A DNA stretch of 64,000 nucleotides from Neoscytalidium dimidiatum (GCA_037367355.1 CM074701.1:868001-932000); one strand, 5' to 3'. Counted from the first letter of the stretch, positions 11,549-23,169 are shown. Translations and numbers: made by a program. Notes: generated by a model from the sequence alone, not told the origin.

Positions 11549-11814
11549 TTGGGGGGAGTTTTTGCGGGCTGGGCGGGTGGTGGTGCGAGTGGAGAGAGGA
11601 GGAGCGGGCGGAAAAGAAAAAAGAATAATTTTGGCGGGGTCTGTTGTCTGTATCTCCCCGCCCGCAATCGGGGACGGGAGCTCGGACCAGCAGGGTGCAT
11701 CCAGCTGCAGGAACAGGCAGAAAGCTGGATATTCTCCGTGCCATCTCCGTCCTTCCGTCCCGCATCCGCTCCGTTTCTTATCTTGTCACGCTAGCGAATT
11801 GGACTGGCCTCGAG
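11549..11814. promoter_or_regulatory. Divergent promoter between SER2 and the SDR gene
   Basis: Only 266 bases separate the two start codons, so both genes must be driven from here. No operator that I can name stands out. Confidence 0.6.
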
Positions 11815-12961
11815 ATGGCGGCTCAATTGAATCCAATCCAGCAAATGGCGAGACAATCGCCGCCTGTCGACTTGGCCAAACCTTGTGACGACTCATGGGT
11901 CAAGGGTAGGCATGTCCTGATCACCGGCGGTGTCGGCGGCTTCGGAGCCGGGTTTGCCAGGCGATGGGCCGCCGCCGGAGCTTCCGTGGTTGTCGGTGAC
12001 ATTGACTCCCAGAAGGGAGCGGAACTGGTCAACAGCCTCCGAGCAGAGCTTGGAAATCCGAACATACACTTCGTCCACTGCAATGTTGCTGGTAAGGAGC
12101 TCTGGTTCTCTCCCTTAACATGCGGCAAGCTCATGGTCTCCAGACTGGGACTCCCAAGTCCGATTCTTCAAAGAATCCATCAAGCTCTCTCCGCACGGAG
12201 GCATCGACACCGTCGTTGCCAACGCGGGTATAGCCAAGGCAGATGTGCTCGCCAACCCCGGCGATCTCGGTATCGAAGAGCCTCCACGGCCTGACTTCAG
12301 CATCACGGACGTCAACCTGTATGGCGTCCTCTACACCGTGCACCTAGCCATGTTCTACCTCCCGCGGAACCCAGGCTCGACCCCATCATCGCCCGATCGC
12401 GATCCGAGTATCACTCGAGACCGACACATCCTGCTGGTCGGATCCATGGCTTCGCTTGCACCGATCGCGATGCAGCCGCAATACGGCGCTGCTAAACATG
12501 GCGTGCTTGGACTGTTCCGCTCTCTGAGAACGTCGACCTTCGTCGAAGGCGTGCGCGTCAACATGATATGCCCGTACTTCGTCGAGACGTCTATCCTCGT
12601 CCGTCCGGCGCGACTGCTGCTTGCGGGCACCGGTCTGGGCAAGGTTGACGACGTAGTGGAGGCAGCTACCCGGCTTACTGCGGACTCGAGTATTTGCGGC
12701 CGGGCCCTGTGCATAGGGCCTCCAGCTAAAGCCATCAGAGCTGAGGATGGCCAGCTCGTTCCTGCTGTTGGAGATGAGGCTGACGGGATCGACGGCCCTG
12801 AAACCGGCATCTGGGAATGCTATGCGGAGGATTTTGAGCTTGTCGAAACGTGGACTCGGAGGTGGGTTGTGCTGCTGAAGTACATCGAGACGGCGAAGGG
12901 ATGGGCTGGATGGGGAAAGGACGTTGTCAAAGCAGTTTTTGGCGGCTGGGGTCCAGCGTGA
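11815..12961 (+). CDS. Short-chain dehydrogenase/reductase
   Basis: Two exons (11815-12091, 12144-12961) join in phase 1 to give 364 residues. The Rossmann dinucleotide-binding motif TGGVGGFG is at residues 37-44, an acidic GDID follows beta-2 at 61-64 (Asp63 suggests NAD(H) over NADP(H)), VANAG is at 117-121, the central Asn is Asn150, Ser193 is in LLVGSMAS, and the catalytic pair is Tyr206/Lys210 in YGAAK. This is the full catalytic set of a classical SDR. At 364 residues it is about 100 longer than the core fold. The extra length is a loop before the catalytic serine (around residues 167-186) and a C-terminal extension with a weakly hydrophobic end. The intron has donor GTAAGG and acceptor TCCAG. 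The substrate cannot be told from sequence. The nearest family label is 15-hydroxyprostaglandin-dehydrogenase-like SDR, as often given to fungal members. Confidence 0.85.
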
Positions 12962-14255
12962 GGCTATTGATACTTTACGACTGATTTGTACGGATTGAAT
13001 TCATAATGCTGGCAAGTATCACTGGATGCCACTGACTGGTTCCGTGAATGAGCAAGCGGATGTTGACAATATAAGCAGATGTGCGAGGGGGAAAGCAGCG
13101 GTGGTAATGGCAATTCCCTCGTCCACGGGAGATGGTGTGCGTACAAGGAAATGACCTTTAGCTGCGCTAGTTCAAAGCGAGCTCTTCACCATGAGTGAGG
13201 CAATGCATAAGAAAAAGCAAAAGAAAAAGTTAAATGGAAGATGATGGACCAGCGTGAAGATGAGCAGTTATTTAGACTGCCCAGCTATATACAGCATACT
13301 CCAGTCGTTTATCTGATCTTTCACGTTTAAGAGCAATACTGCACTTCACCTCGGATTCCCAAGACATCGTCTGATCTCGCCTTTAAAGACGGCATCTACC
13401 GCGCGTACACACCATGGCTTCAGACGCTTCCATTGTTGTATCCGTAAAACCCAATTCGCAAGAAGCAGGTGGGGAAAGCAAGGAGTGTGATGATATCTAC
13501 CAGGCGACAGGGATGGGAAATGAGTCGTTTGAGAGTTGGGGCGGGGTCGCGGACCATTCTAAACAAGTCGTGGCGCCCACCTGATGGAGAAAAACAGTCA
13601 TCTGGACGGTGCAGTATAGACAGGTATGTGCTTAAGTTATCCGGATAAATGGTTCAAGCCAGTCTGATGTTGCGGGCTCTGCTCAGGCCTTGTTGCAATT
13701 CGAGTGGGCAGAAGTGTTTCAAAGCGGTCTAGACTCACGAATCCATCTCACCGGTGTTTACGTGGCTGTTCTGTCTGTCGCAAGGGCCGTTGTCAGTCGG
13801 CTCGCATGATATTTCTCGCAGCTGCAAGGAACCAACGGGTGTTCCTGGCGGATGATTGCACAGCGGGCTGGCTGAAACAGAGCGGATCTCGTGGCGGCGA
13901 GCTACAAGCTGCGTCATCGTGCGCTAGTGCGCTAGTGCAGCGGTGGCCGCCGCGGGAACTAGAGCTCAACATCCCAGCCAACAGCTTCCCGAATCAAGGT
14001 CGCCATCGCTCTCCCAAGACCGCGCCGAGGCCTGCTCTCGCTGCGCAACCTGCGGCAACCCATACATTGCTCCCTCTTGCACCGCCGCCTGCTTTCGTGC
14101 ATCCGTTTCCCGTCTTGGAAGACATCATCGCCACATGCTGTTTATACTACCACCCGCCTGCTCAACTCTTCCAGAATGCCTCTCACGAAAACCTCCCAGG
14201 CTATCGTTGCCTCCAGTCGGCCGTTGCGTCGACCGCCAGACCGCAGATCAGCACC
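12962..14255. other. Intergenic and 5' leader region
   Basis: Contains the possible 56-codon frame at 13414-13584. It also holds a long stretch open in frame with the downstream glycosyltransferase (13704-14255) that encodes no recognisable domain and is more likely 5' leader than protein. Confidence 0.45.
13414..13584 (+). CDS. Possible 56-residue protein
   Basis: A short frame starts at ATG 13414 in good fungal context (CACACCATGGCT). The product begins MASDASIVVSVKPNSQ and is hydrophilic and acidic, with no motif, signal or membrane segment. It lies about 670 bases upstream of the glycosyltransferase start, so it could be a small gene, an upstream open reading frame in a long leader, or chance. 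Confidence 0.2.
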   Translation: MASDASIVVSVKPNSQEAGGESKECDDIYQATGMGNESFESWGGVADHSKQVVAPT

Positions 14256-17200
14256 ATGACCGGCCAGCAAGAAAGCAGCCCTGTCATCGCCGACGAACAG
14301 GGTCGTCCCATCTTCCCATCGCCTATCCCACCTGAAACCGCTGGGATGACGGAGCTTATTTCACCCCGGCCACCCAGCACACCTGATAGCTCCAGCTCTT
14401 CCTCCACCTTGACTCCGTCGCCTGCTGTTCATCCTTTTCCTCCCTCGCGTGCCAGCGGCGGGCGGTCCGGCCCCTCGTACAGCAGTGTCCCAAGCCCTTC
14501 GTTTCCCCGGCGAACTGGTCCTGCGCGACCGCACTCGCAGTCCACTCCAGCCCCCGCCATCCAGCGAACCTTGATTTCCCGCTCCACTTCTGAAGGCCTG
14601 CGCGCTCCTCTCAGAATCTCCTTGTTGGAAAAGAGAGCGGCGACCTCCGAGATGCCGTCGCACCTGCGAGGCGACCATCCGTTTTTCTATGACTTCGACG
14701 AATACTCGCCGTCCGAAAGTGACACCACTTCCAGCTCCTCCGAGGATGACCAACAGCAAGAGGGCCCACCGACGAGGAAGAAGCTGAAGCGCCGCCCCAC
14801 CAACAAGAGCTTGGAAGAAGCACCTCAACTGGAGGAGCGCGAAGATGAGGTGCCGGCGAAACGCTACTCTCGTTTCTCGGTGGGGAATCAGTACTTCAAG
14901 ACCAAGGGCAAGGTGTCGAAGCTGGACGGCCGTCTCAAGATCTCCGTCAATGAGACTGCGAACCGCGGTTGGCTGGCCAAAGCACTGGGTTCAGGGATCA
15001 GACACCATCTGGGCCTCACGAGTGAAGGTGAACACGCAGAGGATGCGAAAAGCCCAGTTGACGGGCAACAACCGAAACATGCAGCTGCTGCTCTAGAAAC
15101 TTTCAGGGCCGAGAAGCTCGCCGAGGACAGGACCCTCCAGGTCCCGGGGCAGATACCAAAGCTGAACATCGTTATCATCGTCATCGGGTCCAGAGGAGAT
15201 ATCCAACCTTTTCTTAAGGTCGGCAAGGTATTAAAGAATGACCACGGCCATCGTGTCCGAATTGCCACCCACCCGGCCTTCAAGGATTTTGTGGAAAGGG
15301 ATTCTGGGCTTGAATTCTTCTCCGTCGGCGGCGATCCATCTGAGTTGATGGCATTCATGGTCAAGAACCCTGGCCTTATCCCCTCCGTGGAGACAGTCAA
15401 GGCTGGCGAAATCGGCAAAAGACGGAAGTCAATGTACGAGATGTTCAATGGCATGTGGAGAGCCTGCATCAACACGACTGATGACGAGAACGACAAGGAG
15501 AACCTCAAGATGAGTGAGTTAAGATCTGAACGTTTCAAGCTCCAAATCGAGAAGCATGCTGACTCATGAGCAGTGGGCGAAAAACATCCGTTCATTGCGG
15601 ACGCGATTATCGCCAACCCACCAAGTTTCGCCCATGTGCATATCGCAGAGCGTCTGGGCGTTCCTCTACATATGATGTTCACCTTTCCCTACACCCCTAC
15701 AACCCAGTTCCCGCATCCACTGGCAAATATCAAGCAGAGCAACATTGATGAGAGCTACACCAACTTCATGAGCTATCCGCTGGTAGAAATGATGACCTGG
15801 CAAGGTCTCGGGGATCTCGTGAACAAGTTTCGGGTGAAGACACTGGGTCTCGAGCCTGTGAGTACCCTATGGGCTCCCGGACAGCTGTACCGTCTGAAGG
15901 TTCCCTATACTTACATGGTAAGCCACCAAATCCAGCCACCAAAGCCCCAAATGCTAACGGACCTCCAGTGGTCGCCAACCCTAGTTCCCAAGCCAGAAGA
16001 CTGGGGACCCGAAGTCAACATCACGGGATTCACCTTCCTCGACCTGGCCTCCAGCTTTACACCCCCAGATGCCCTCACCGCCTTCCTGGATAACGGTCCG
16101 CCCCCAATATACATTGGCTTCGGCAGCATCGTTGTTGACGACCCAGACGCTTTCACGCAAATGATCCTCCAGGCCGTCTCCCTCGCCGGCGTGCGCGCCC
16201 TGATCAGCAAAGGCTGGGGCGGGCTAGGCAGCTCCAACGACGACGCCGCTACGCCCGCGGACGTTTTCTTCCTCGACAACACTCCGCACGACTGGCTCTT
16301 CCCGCGCGTCGCGGCCGTCGTGCACCACGGCGGCGCCGGCACCACCGCCATCGGCCTCAAGTGCGGCAAGCCCACTATGATCGTGCCCTTCTTCGGCGAC
16401 CAGCCCTTCTGGGGCGCCATGGTCGCCCAGGCCGGCGCCGGCGCGCGTGAGTGCGTCCCCTACAAGAAGCTGACCGCCGAGCGCCTGGCTGCGGGGATCG
16501 CGGAATGTCTGTCCGACGAGGCGCGCCGCAACGCCAGGGAGTTGGCGGCGCGCATCGAAGCGGAGGGCGATGGCGCGGCGAACGCGGTGAAGGCGTTCCA
16601 CGCGAGCTTGCCGCTGGCGGACGGCGATCCGGCGAACATGCGGTGCGGGATCCTGGGGGACCGCGTCGCGGCGTGGCGGCTGAAGGAGAAGGGGAAGTGG
16701 AAGAGGAATAGCTTCAAGTTAAGCCCGCTAGCGGCGGAAATTCTGATCGAGCAGGGGAGGCTCAAGTGGAACGATTTGCGCCTGGTGCGCACGTATGAGT
16801 GGAATGATTTCGAGGGGCCCGGGGAGCCGATTTCGGGCGTGGGTGGCGCGGTGACGGGGACGGTGGTCGAGGCGACGCAGGGGATCGGGTCGGTGCCCGG
16901 GAAGATGGTGAAGAGCGTGAAGAGGCACGGGCGGCACGAAAAGGACAAGACGAGACTGGCCAAAAAGAAAAATATGAAGGAGCAGAATCTTATGGACACC
17001 GCCCACGAGGACTCTCCTGCTGGAGGCCCACCAGCTCCCCAGGACGCCCCCGGCGCCGCGGCCCGCGAATCCGTCGACTCGACAACCACCAGCGTTCCCG
17101 AAGCAGCACCGGGCGACGACGACCACAAGAAACAGCCTCCTTCAGAACGTTCACCTAACGACGGCAGCCAACAACGACAAGAACATGAGCAACGTCCTAC

Positions 17201-18398
17201 GCCACCCACCCATGCCCATCCGCCGCCAGATCACACCCTCCCCTCCGACCTCTGCCGCACCACCGGCCGCGCCCTCCACCAGACCACCTCCGCGCTCGCC
17301 CGCGCCCCCGTCGACCTCGCCTTCGCCCTCGCCCAGGGCTTCCACAACGCGCCGCGCCTGTACGGCGACGACACCGTGCGCCGGCCCGTCCGCATCACCG
17401 GGTGGCGCTCCGCGCTCCGGGCGTCGCGCCAGGAGTTCGTGTGCGGCGTCGCGGACGGCTGGACGGGCGTGTGGAGGCAGCCGGCGCGGGGGTGGCGGGA
17501 AAAGGGTGTCGGGGGCGCGGTCAGGGGGTTCGGTCTGGGCGTCGGCGGGCTGGTGTTGAAGAACGTGAGCGCGGTGGTGGGGCCCGTGGGGTTCTGCGCG
17601 AAGGGGTTGCATCGGGAGGTGAGGCGGCGGAGGGGCGGGGCGGAGGGGGTGGGGGAGGCGTTTGTGAGGAGGGCGCGGTTGTTGCAGGGGAGGTGGGAGG
17701 AGAGCGTGGTGGGTGAGGGGAGCGCGAAGAGAGAGGTGGAGGAGAGGGTGTTGAGGGCGTTCGATCTGTTGGAGGAGGAGGCGGATGTGAGGAGGGAGAG
17801 GGGGCGGGGGACGGGCGGGGACGGGCGGAAGAAGAAGGAGGGCGAGGTGGATGGGGATGGCGCGGCGAGAGATGCTGGAGGGAAGGAAATCGCGCCCGGC
17901 CAGCGCCCTGTCCCGCGCCGCAGGTCGACGCTGAAGAAGAAGCGCCCGCCGCCGAAGAAGGACGACAAAGCGGCGGCCCGCGAACTAGCTGCTGCAACCG
18001 TGCCTGGAGACGTAGAGCTGCAGCAGCAAGGCGCACCTCCCTCTCTCACGGCTCTCCCCACTCTCCCATCCGTCGAGCCCTACTCGTCCGGGTTGCGCAG
18101 GGGCTTGAGCACCCAGAGCAAGCGCAGCGGACACGTTTTCGATGCCGATGGTGAAGAGCCGTTCCCCGCGCCGCACGAGGCCGACCCGGACCATGGGTTT
18201 CAGGGCTTTGTCTTCAACGATGACGGCACGAGCGCGGCGCCGGATGTTAAAGGCAAGGATTCCATGGCTGACGATTTCGCGACGCCGTTAGAGGAGGGGC
18301 CGAGAGAGGCGGCCTTGGTGCGGAGCGGGTCCGATACCGTAGATTTCGCATTGAGGGCGGATGGGAGCGGGAGTGGGAAGGGGGTTGTGGTGGGGTGA
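14256..18398 (+). CDS. Sterol 3-beta-glucosyltransferase-like UDP-glycosyltransferase with long C-terminal extension
   Basis: Three exons (14256-15513, 15574-15917, 15969-18398) give 1,343 residues. Residues 1-300 are low-complexity Ser/Pro and acidic, with a conserved-looking FSVGNQYFKTKGKVSKLDGR near 207-228. The GT28-type N-terminal domain begins near residue 303, with GSRGDIQPF at about 310-318. The nucleotide-sugar-binding half carries HHGGAGTTAIGLKCGKP at about 653-669, followed by PFFGDQPFWG, the signature of fungal and plant sterol glucosyltransferases, which move glucose from UDP-glucose to ergosterol. Unlike Atg26 there is no PH/GRAM part in front. After a linker, residues about 960-1085 form a glycine-patterned block (GVADGWTGVWRQP..GWREKGVGGAVRGFGLGVGGL) resembling the C-terminal region of VPS13/Atg2-type proteins. 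The end is charged and disordered. The start at 14256 has CACCATG context; an upstream in-frame extension to 13704 is possible but looks like leader. Confidence 0.85.
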
Positions 18399-19059
18399 GG
18401 AGCTTTTGCGGTGGGGGAGGATGTGATGCCGAATGCGCGCGGATGCAGGTGGCTGATGATACCCAGGGAATACGGAGGTGCGGAGATTCATGCGACCTGG
18501 CGTCGCTGAATGCAGATTGGACTACGGGAATAATATACCATGATTTTGATGCAGAGCCTGCGAACGGATATGGTACGGTATGGACCGTATGTTAGGTACT
18601 TGAAATGGAGTGGGAAGCGGATTCGCTTGCAGTTCAGCGGTGGAAGGATGCTGCCAATCATGTTGGACACAGTAAACAATGTTGTCAGTGTTGCGTTAGA
18701 ACGACGTGAGGCCATTCGCAGTGATTGGCAAACGTCTAGGGTCTAGTGCGGGGGAAATCCTCACCACCATGCATGCCATGATCCTGGAAAGCCCAATACA
18801 AGTAAAGAATCGTTCCCAAGGTGGCGGTCGCACATGCGGCATTGCTGAAAGTTTACGTCGTATACATGTTTTGCTGACGCCATGTGAATATACCATCCAG
18901 CCTTCTTCAGAAAAGGATATCAAAGCTGAGGAGGTCGCCACTCGCCACTTAGCGCATTTCTCAACCCTCTCATCACAGTATACAGGAGTGCATCGAGAAG
19001 CAGATATTTCCACGAGTGGCCGCCGACCGGTCCGAATTTAAAAGGAGAGAAGACAGAAA
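18399..19059. other. Intergenic, nothing recognised
   Basis: 3' flank of the glycosyltransferase and promoter of the small gene at 19060. No conserved frame. Confidence 0.5.
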
Positions 19060-19563
19060 ATGCCGACGCCCTCGTCTTCCCTACCGGCGAAGTGCCAGGT
19101 GGATTTTTGCATCGTGCCGGTAAGACTCGCAGCAACTCCTGCCAGAGAAGCCACCAGGGAAAAAAAAATACAATAAGTGTTCATCGTTGCTTGCTAATTC
19201 GGCGGGCGACCAGTTCGGTTCCACCTCCCTCACGCCGTTCATCTCCAAGATTGAAGTTACGCTGCAGCAGCTCGGGCTCGAGTACTCGGTGCACCCGACA
19301 GGGACCAGAGTGAGTACGTGACACCTTGCACAAAAGCCCGATGGGAAGCTTTTGATACAAAATCAGATTGACGCGGTGTTAAGAGGGAGATTGGACCGAG
19401 GTGATGAACGCCGTTGGCCAAGCACATCAGTTGGTGCACGATGGCGGGATCCAGAGGGTGCGCACGGGTGTGAGGATTGAGACGAGGTGGGTCACGGCAA
19501 CATATAAATGGTATACCAACGGTCTTGCTAATTGGAAGGATTAGGACTGACAAGGAGGTGTGA
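19060..19563 (+). CDS. ECM15: Ecm15/MTH1187-family (UPF0045, thiamine-binding-like) protein
   Basis: Four small exons (19060-19119, 19214-19309, 19386-19486, 19545-19563) encode 91 residues, about the length of yeast Ecm15. The family features are a first beta strand with CQVDFCIVP, a polar turn FGSTSLTPFISKIE, LGLEYSVHPTGTR, then GDWTEVMNAVGQAHQLVHDGGIQRVRTGVRIETRTD, which matches the conserved W-x2-V helix and the RVRT..R.ETRTD end. Members fold like ferredoxin, form tetramers and bind thiamine or related pyrimidines; the yeast gene affects cell-wall phenotypes. The first two introns keep phase 0 and the last is phase 2 (donor GTGGGT, acceptor GATTAG). The acceptor of intron 2 (TTAAGAG, 19385) is the least certain junction. 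Half of the gene span is intron, so simple frame scans miss it. Confidence 0.75.
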
Positions 19564-19919
19564 GGCTTCTGTGCGTTTAGTTTGGCTGCGTATGTGGCTG
19601 GCTTTGTGGCTAGGATTGCTGTGCTGATCATCTTGCTATTTACATCCACTCGTTCATGATTGTTCATCTCTCTCTAGTTCCCTTTGAAGCAAGCTTCAAT
19701 GAAGACGAGTGGGTTCACAGGGAAGGAAGCGCATATCAACGCAGTGGGCAGAGGATGCTGTGGTTCAATACTCATTGTCAGCCTCATCTTTCTAGTAGAT
19801 AAATTATTCAACTGCTACGCTCAAATCCTTGTAAGATGTCTTCCTTATAACTGATGATTCATGAGTTCGTGTTTAGAATGCAATCCTATGAACGAGTAAC
19901 ACCAATAGAAGCTGAAAGG
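19564..19919. other. Convergent 3' flanks, nothing recognised
   Basis: Tail-to-tail gap between the Ecm15-like gene and the hydrolase on the other strand; it must hold both 3' ends. Confidence 0.5.
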
Positions 19920-21664
19920 CTAGAGGAGAACATCTCTCCAGGTTAAATTCGAGAAAGGCGGGACGTCCACCTTGCAAAGAGACCCCGGTTCAGGTAGTGT
20001 TCCGTTCAAGAGGTAAGCTTGAGTAACCTTTGCGGTGCATAGCGACGGCTGCGCGGGAGAGCAATGCTGCAAAAAAGGTAAACAATATACTTTGTAAGCT
20101 CGGAAACAGTATATCAGAGTCAGATTAAGGGTCAAGAGAAGACGTACCCCGAAGCCGTCATGTTGCAATACCACGCTACCTTGCAGGCTGGCACTAGCGT
20201 TCCTCCCGGAGACGAGAGGTGTTAAGGGGTCAAACGTGTTTCCGATGATGAGCGCCGGATGTGCCGTCCTCACGTTGAAGTCTCCCAAATAGCGCTCTTT
20301 CGCGTTGAACCTCCATTGTGAACAGATGTCCACATCAAAAGTTATCCTATTACCAGCCAGTTTGCTGACTTGGGATAAGTGGTCGATCACTGGAAGAACG
20401 TTTTCCGGTTCCGATTCTCGCGCTGGCTTGTCGCCGCATTGGATTCCCAGTCTATTCTCAGTGAAGACGGGAACTTCCGCCTTCTGAAGGCTTCCCCATA
20501 CAGTATCGAGCTCAGTCACGTTTCCTGTAAGTAGTGCGTCCAGGAAGCTGGCAAGGTCCGGCCATGTTTCGAGGACGACCAAACCCAGCAATATGACATT
20601 TCTGACGGTTGTATAGTCAATTAACGTTCCTTGATATGGAATGGGACGGTATTTCACTGTCTCGATGAGTTCGTACACCTCTTTTTCGAGATCGGAAGCG
20701 GTTTTGTTGAGATGAGAGAGTGCACACTTTTCGCCCACAGAAATGCAGCTGGATAAGAAGCCCGCAAACGTCTTGTCAGTGTCGCTGAAACCTTCAACTC
20801 CGCTACAGCAGGGAGAATGTCATCATTAGTTCACGATAACATCTGAATCTGAGGAGAGAAACATACTGATAATGGTAATACTCGTGGATGTTCCAAACAC
20901 CATCCAAGATCATGCGGTCTATCCTTTCAGGAAACATGGCAGCTATCGTTGCTCCCAAAGGAGTACCTCCCGAAAAGCCTTTGATCTGTCGTCAGTAAAA
21001 CATTTACTCCGCCCAATTTTACTGATTCCTTACCGTAGTACCGGAGGAGGCCATCTTCATCAAGCGCATCCACAATACTGATAATATCCCTCGCAGTAAA
21101 GGCCATCCCAAGGAGACTCCCGATCTCTTTCCCATTCTCATAGCAGGCATCAGCCAATATCTTACCGGTTCCCCACAACCTGCCCAATGTAGTGTCCGAA
21201 GCATTGCCATTGACGACCGGGTTCAACAGATTTGCATAAAGCCTCTCGGTCTCGTTCCGGTAACACAACAGTGGGATTGTCTTCCCAGCACTTCGAGGGT
21301 CAAAGCTGACCAGGTCGTGGTAGCCGCCCGTTGTGGCTTGCAATTGTGCTCCCAACGAGGCCATCAGCTCCTGCCCGCTTGCTCCTGGACCACCGAAGTT
21401 GAATATGATGCTTCCTTTGAAAGGCTGTTTCGTGGCGGGAGCCTTGATGAGCTCTATCGTGAGCGTCTCCGTGGAATTGGGATCGGAATAGTCTAGCGGC
21501 ACGGAGACGTTCCCGCACACGAGGGGGAGCGTCCCATCAATTGTGCAAGGGCCCCACTGAATATTCTGACTTTGTGTGCCATTGCTCGTTTGAGCTTGAA
21601 TCCCGATATAGGCGAAAACGGCCTGCAGAAATAGCGGGAGCAGAGATTTAAGTTTCTGAGGCAT
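19920..21664 (-). CDS. Secreted S33-type peptidase/alpha-beta hydrolase (tripeptidyl aminopeptidase-like)
   Basis: Four exons on the minus strand (21664-21034, 20978-20867, 20802-20148, 20066-19920) give 514 residues. The first 25 residues (MPQKLKSLLPLFLQAVFAYIGIQA) are a clear signal peptide, and many N-x-S/T sites follow, so the product is secreted. GPCTIDGTLPLVCGNVSVPLDY and the oxyanion region NFGGPGASGQE are typical of the tripeptidyl aminopeptidase family. The triad reads Ser213 in GFSGGT, Asp439 in GNTFDPLTP and His467 in GFGHCS, the last two in the TAP-like C-terminal domain. Members cut short N-terminal peptides or act as esterases. The splice at YYG/FSGG creates the nucleophile elbow, and the last intron splits GFG/HCS, so both active-site elements depend on splicing. 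An upstream in-frame ATG at 21712 exists; the later one at 21664 starts the signal peptide cleanly. Confidence 0.85.
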
Positions 21665-22828
21665 TCTGAACGAGAATGAAAGCTTCTTGAGCATAACGGG
21701 AAAGGGACGCAACCAATATTATTTACGAACTCTCCTCTGTGTAAGTCTAAAACTCCGCTTTGGCGTTGACGTCATTGTGCCGAAGGAAGAGACAGCCAAG
21801 GATTAATGGAGATGTGCATATGCCAAAGGGAGAAGGAAACACGCGCCCGTACTACGGACGAAAATCTCGGAGAGCGATGTTCATGGACGGAGTCGGCACC
21901 AATGGTTGTGTAGCCGAACACAATGATGTCAGATCATCAGAACATGATAGAGTTAGAAGGAACCAGCTCCCCCGTTTCAAAGTAAAGTTGAGCTGTGGAC
22001 GACTAGTTGCTGAAGGGGCTCAAAGTGCACTAGCTGGCGCTTCAAGATCCGAAGACCTGAGCTTCGCCGAGCTTCTCAAGATATGGCTTTTGCATTCTCT
22101 GAGATCATCTCTTCCAGGCAGCTTTTGTGACTCTGGCAAGATCACGATCAGACAGAGGCTCAAAGCGGGGAACTCGTCCAATGGAATGCGCACACTCCAG
22201 GACAGCCCCCGCACAGGATTCTGCGTAACGTGAAGGAATCGCACAGCCACAACCGCAGCATTCGGCGAATCAGAATGGAGTAAAGATCGCTACTCAGTCT
22301 TATTAGCCCTTTTCTTCTGAGTGTGAAATTTGAACCAACTAGTACCGACTCCGGCAAATAAATGAAGAAAAAAAAATCATCAGGGAATGAAGAAGGACCT
22401 CATGCATGCAGGATGGCCGACAGCTCTTACGAAGATCGATACGGTTTTTTAACCTTTCGATCACAGCTTTAGGAGTGCTTGGCAGGTAGGAGGTTGAAGC
22501 ACTCAATACTCTCAGGTACAAGCTGGTGATTTTCGGGCTTGATCGATACCGAAAACTGGAGTAGGCGGGAGTAAAATCAGTTACGCTGGTATAAAAACAC
22601 GTCTATTCCCCTCCAGGAAAATACACACTACCAAATGTTTTCCTTTCCACAGCAATGAAGATCGTCTTCAATATCAGAAATACTAAATATTATGAACACT
22701 GGAGACTGAAGTATGGTAGTTTTTTGCTGGGCAGTTGGAGACCATTGGGGACGAAGTAATGCAGTATGGATGGCAAGTAATATCGTTAACGTCGCCGCAT
22801 TCTGTCTGGACATTCGATTCCATGTTCC
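21665..22828. other. Intergenic, nothing recognised
   Basis: Promoter side of the secreted hydrolase, then AT-richer DNA. A 157-codon frame at 21760-22233 (+) is Arg/Ser-rich and matches nothing I know. Confidence 0.5.
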
Positions 22829-23169
22829 TACCAACTAGTGATATTATGATGGACATCGAGGCCTAAGCCACACTTATCGTGTTGGAATTTGTGGCCCATT
22901 CGCGTTCCGCCACACATCGCCTTTGCCATGTCAAGGCTGAAGTGGCCAATGTCTCTTGCCACCTTCTCAAAAGTCTCGTCCTGTATCAATGAACTGAAAT
23001 GGTTTAGGACCGTCAGGAGAGAAACATTGCGGAGACGTCTATCTTGCTCTGTGGTTATTGTGTCGACGATCTCAGTTCAAGCAGGAAAGGAAGGCAGAGT
23101 CTGGGGACACTGAAAAAGCTCCTCGAAGTGCCTCTTCACCATTTTCTTGAGACGTGGCACTTGGTCGAA
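22829..23169 (-). pseudogene. BTB-family remnant with in-frame stop
   Basis: On the minus strand a 3' exon begins after a likely intron (donor GTATGT about 23212, acceptor TAATCAG at 23170). It reads FDQVPRLKKMVKRHFEEL, then after TGA at 23077-23079 continues in the same frame as TEIVDTITTEQDRRLRNVSLLTVLNHFSSLIQDETFEKVARDIGHF. This is the C-terminal half of the same BTB family as the pseudogenes at 7758-9660: compare SAIEVLYNTTADSDRSLRDLAVNIARRFYGTLIDDEMFKHVAP in copy 2. The BTB fold itself is not recognisable upstream, though a Cys-rich frame at 23512-23694 could be an older part of it. Broken and partial. Confidence 0.5.

Noticed and set aside
10550..11794. 414-codon plus-strand frame
   Set aside because: Shadow of the SER2 gene on the other strand, which carries all HAD motifs.
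13704..14255. In-frame N-terminal extension of the glucosyltransferase
   Set aside because: No domain, low-complexity, and a better start context at 14256; treated as leader.
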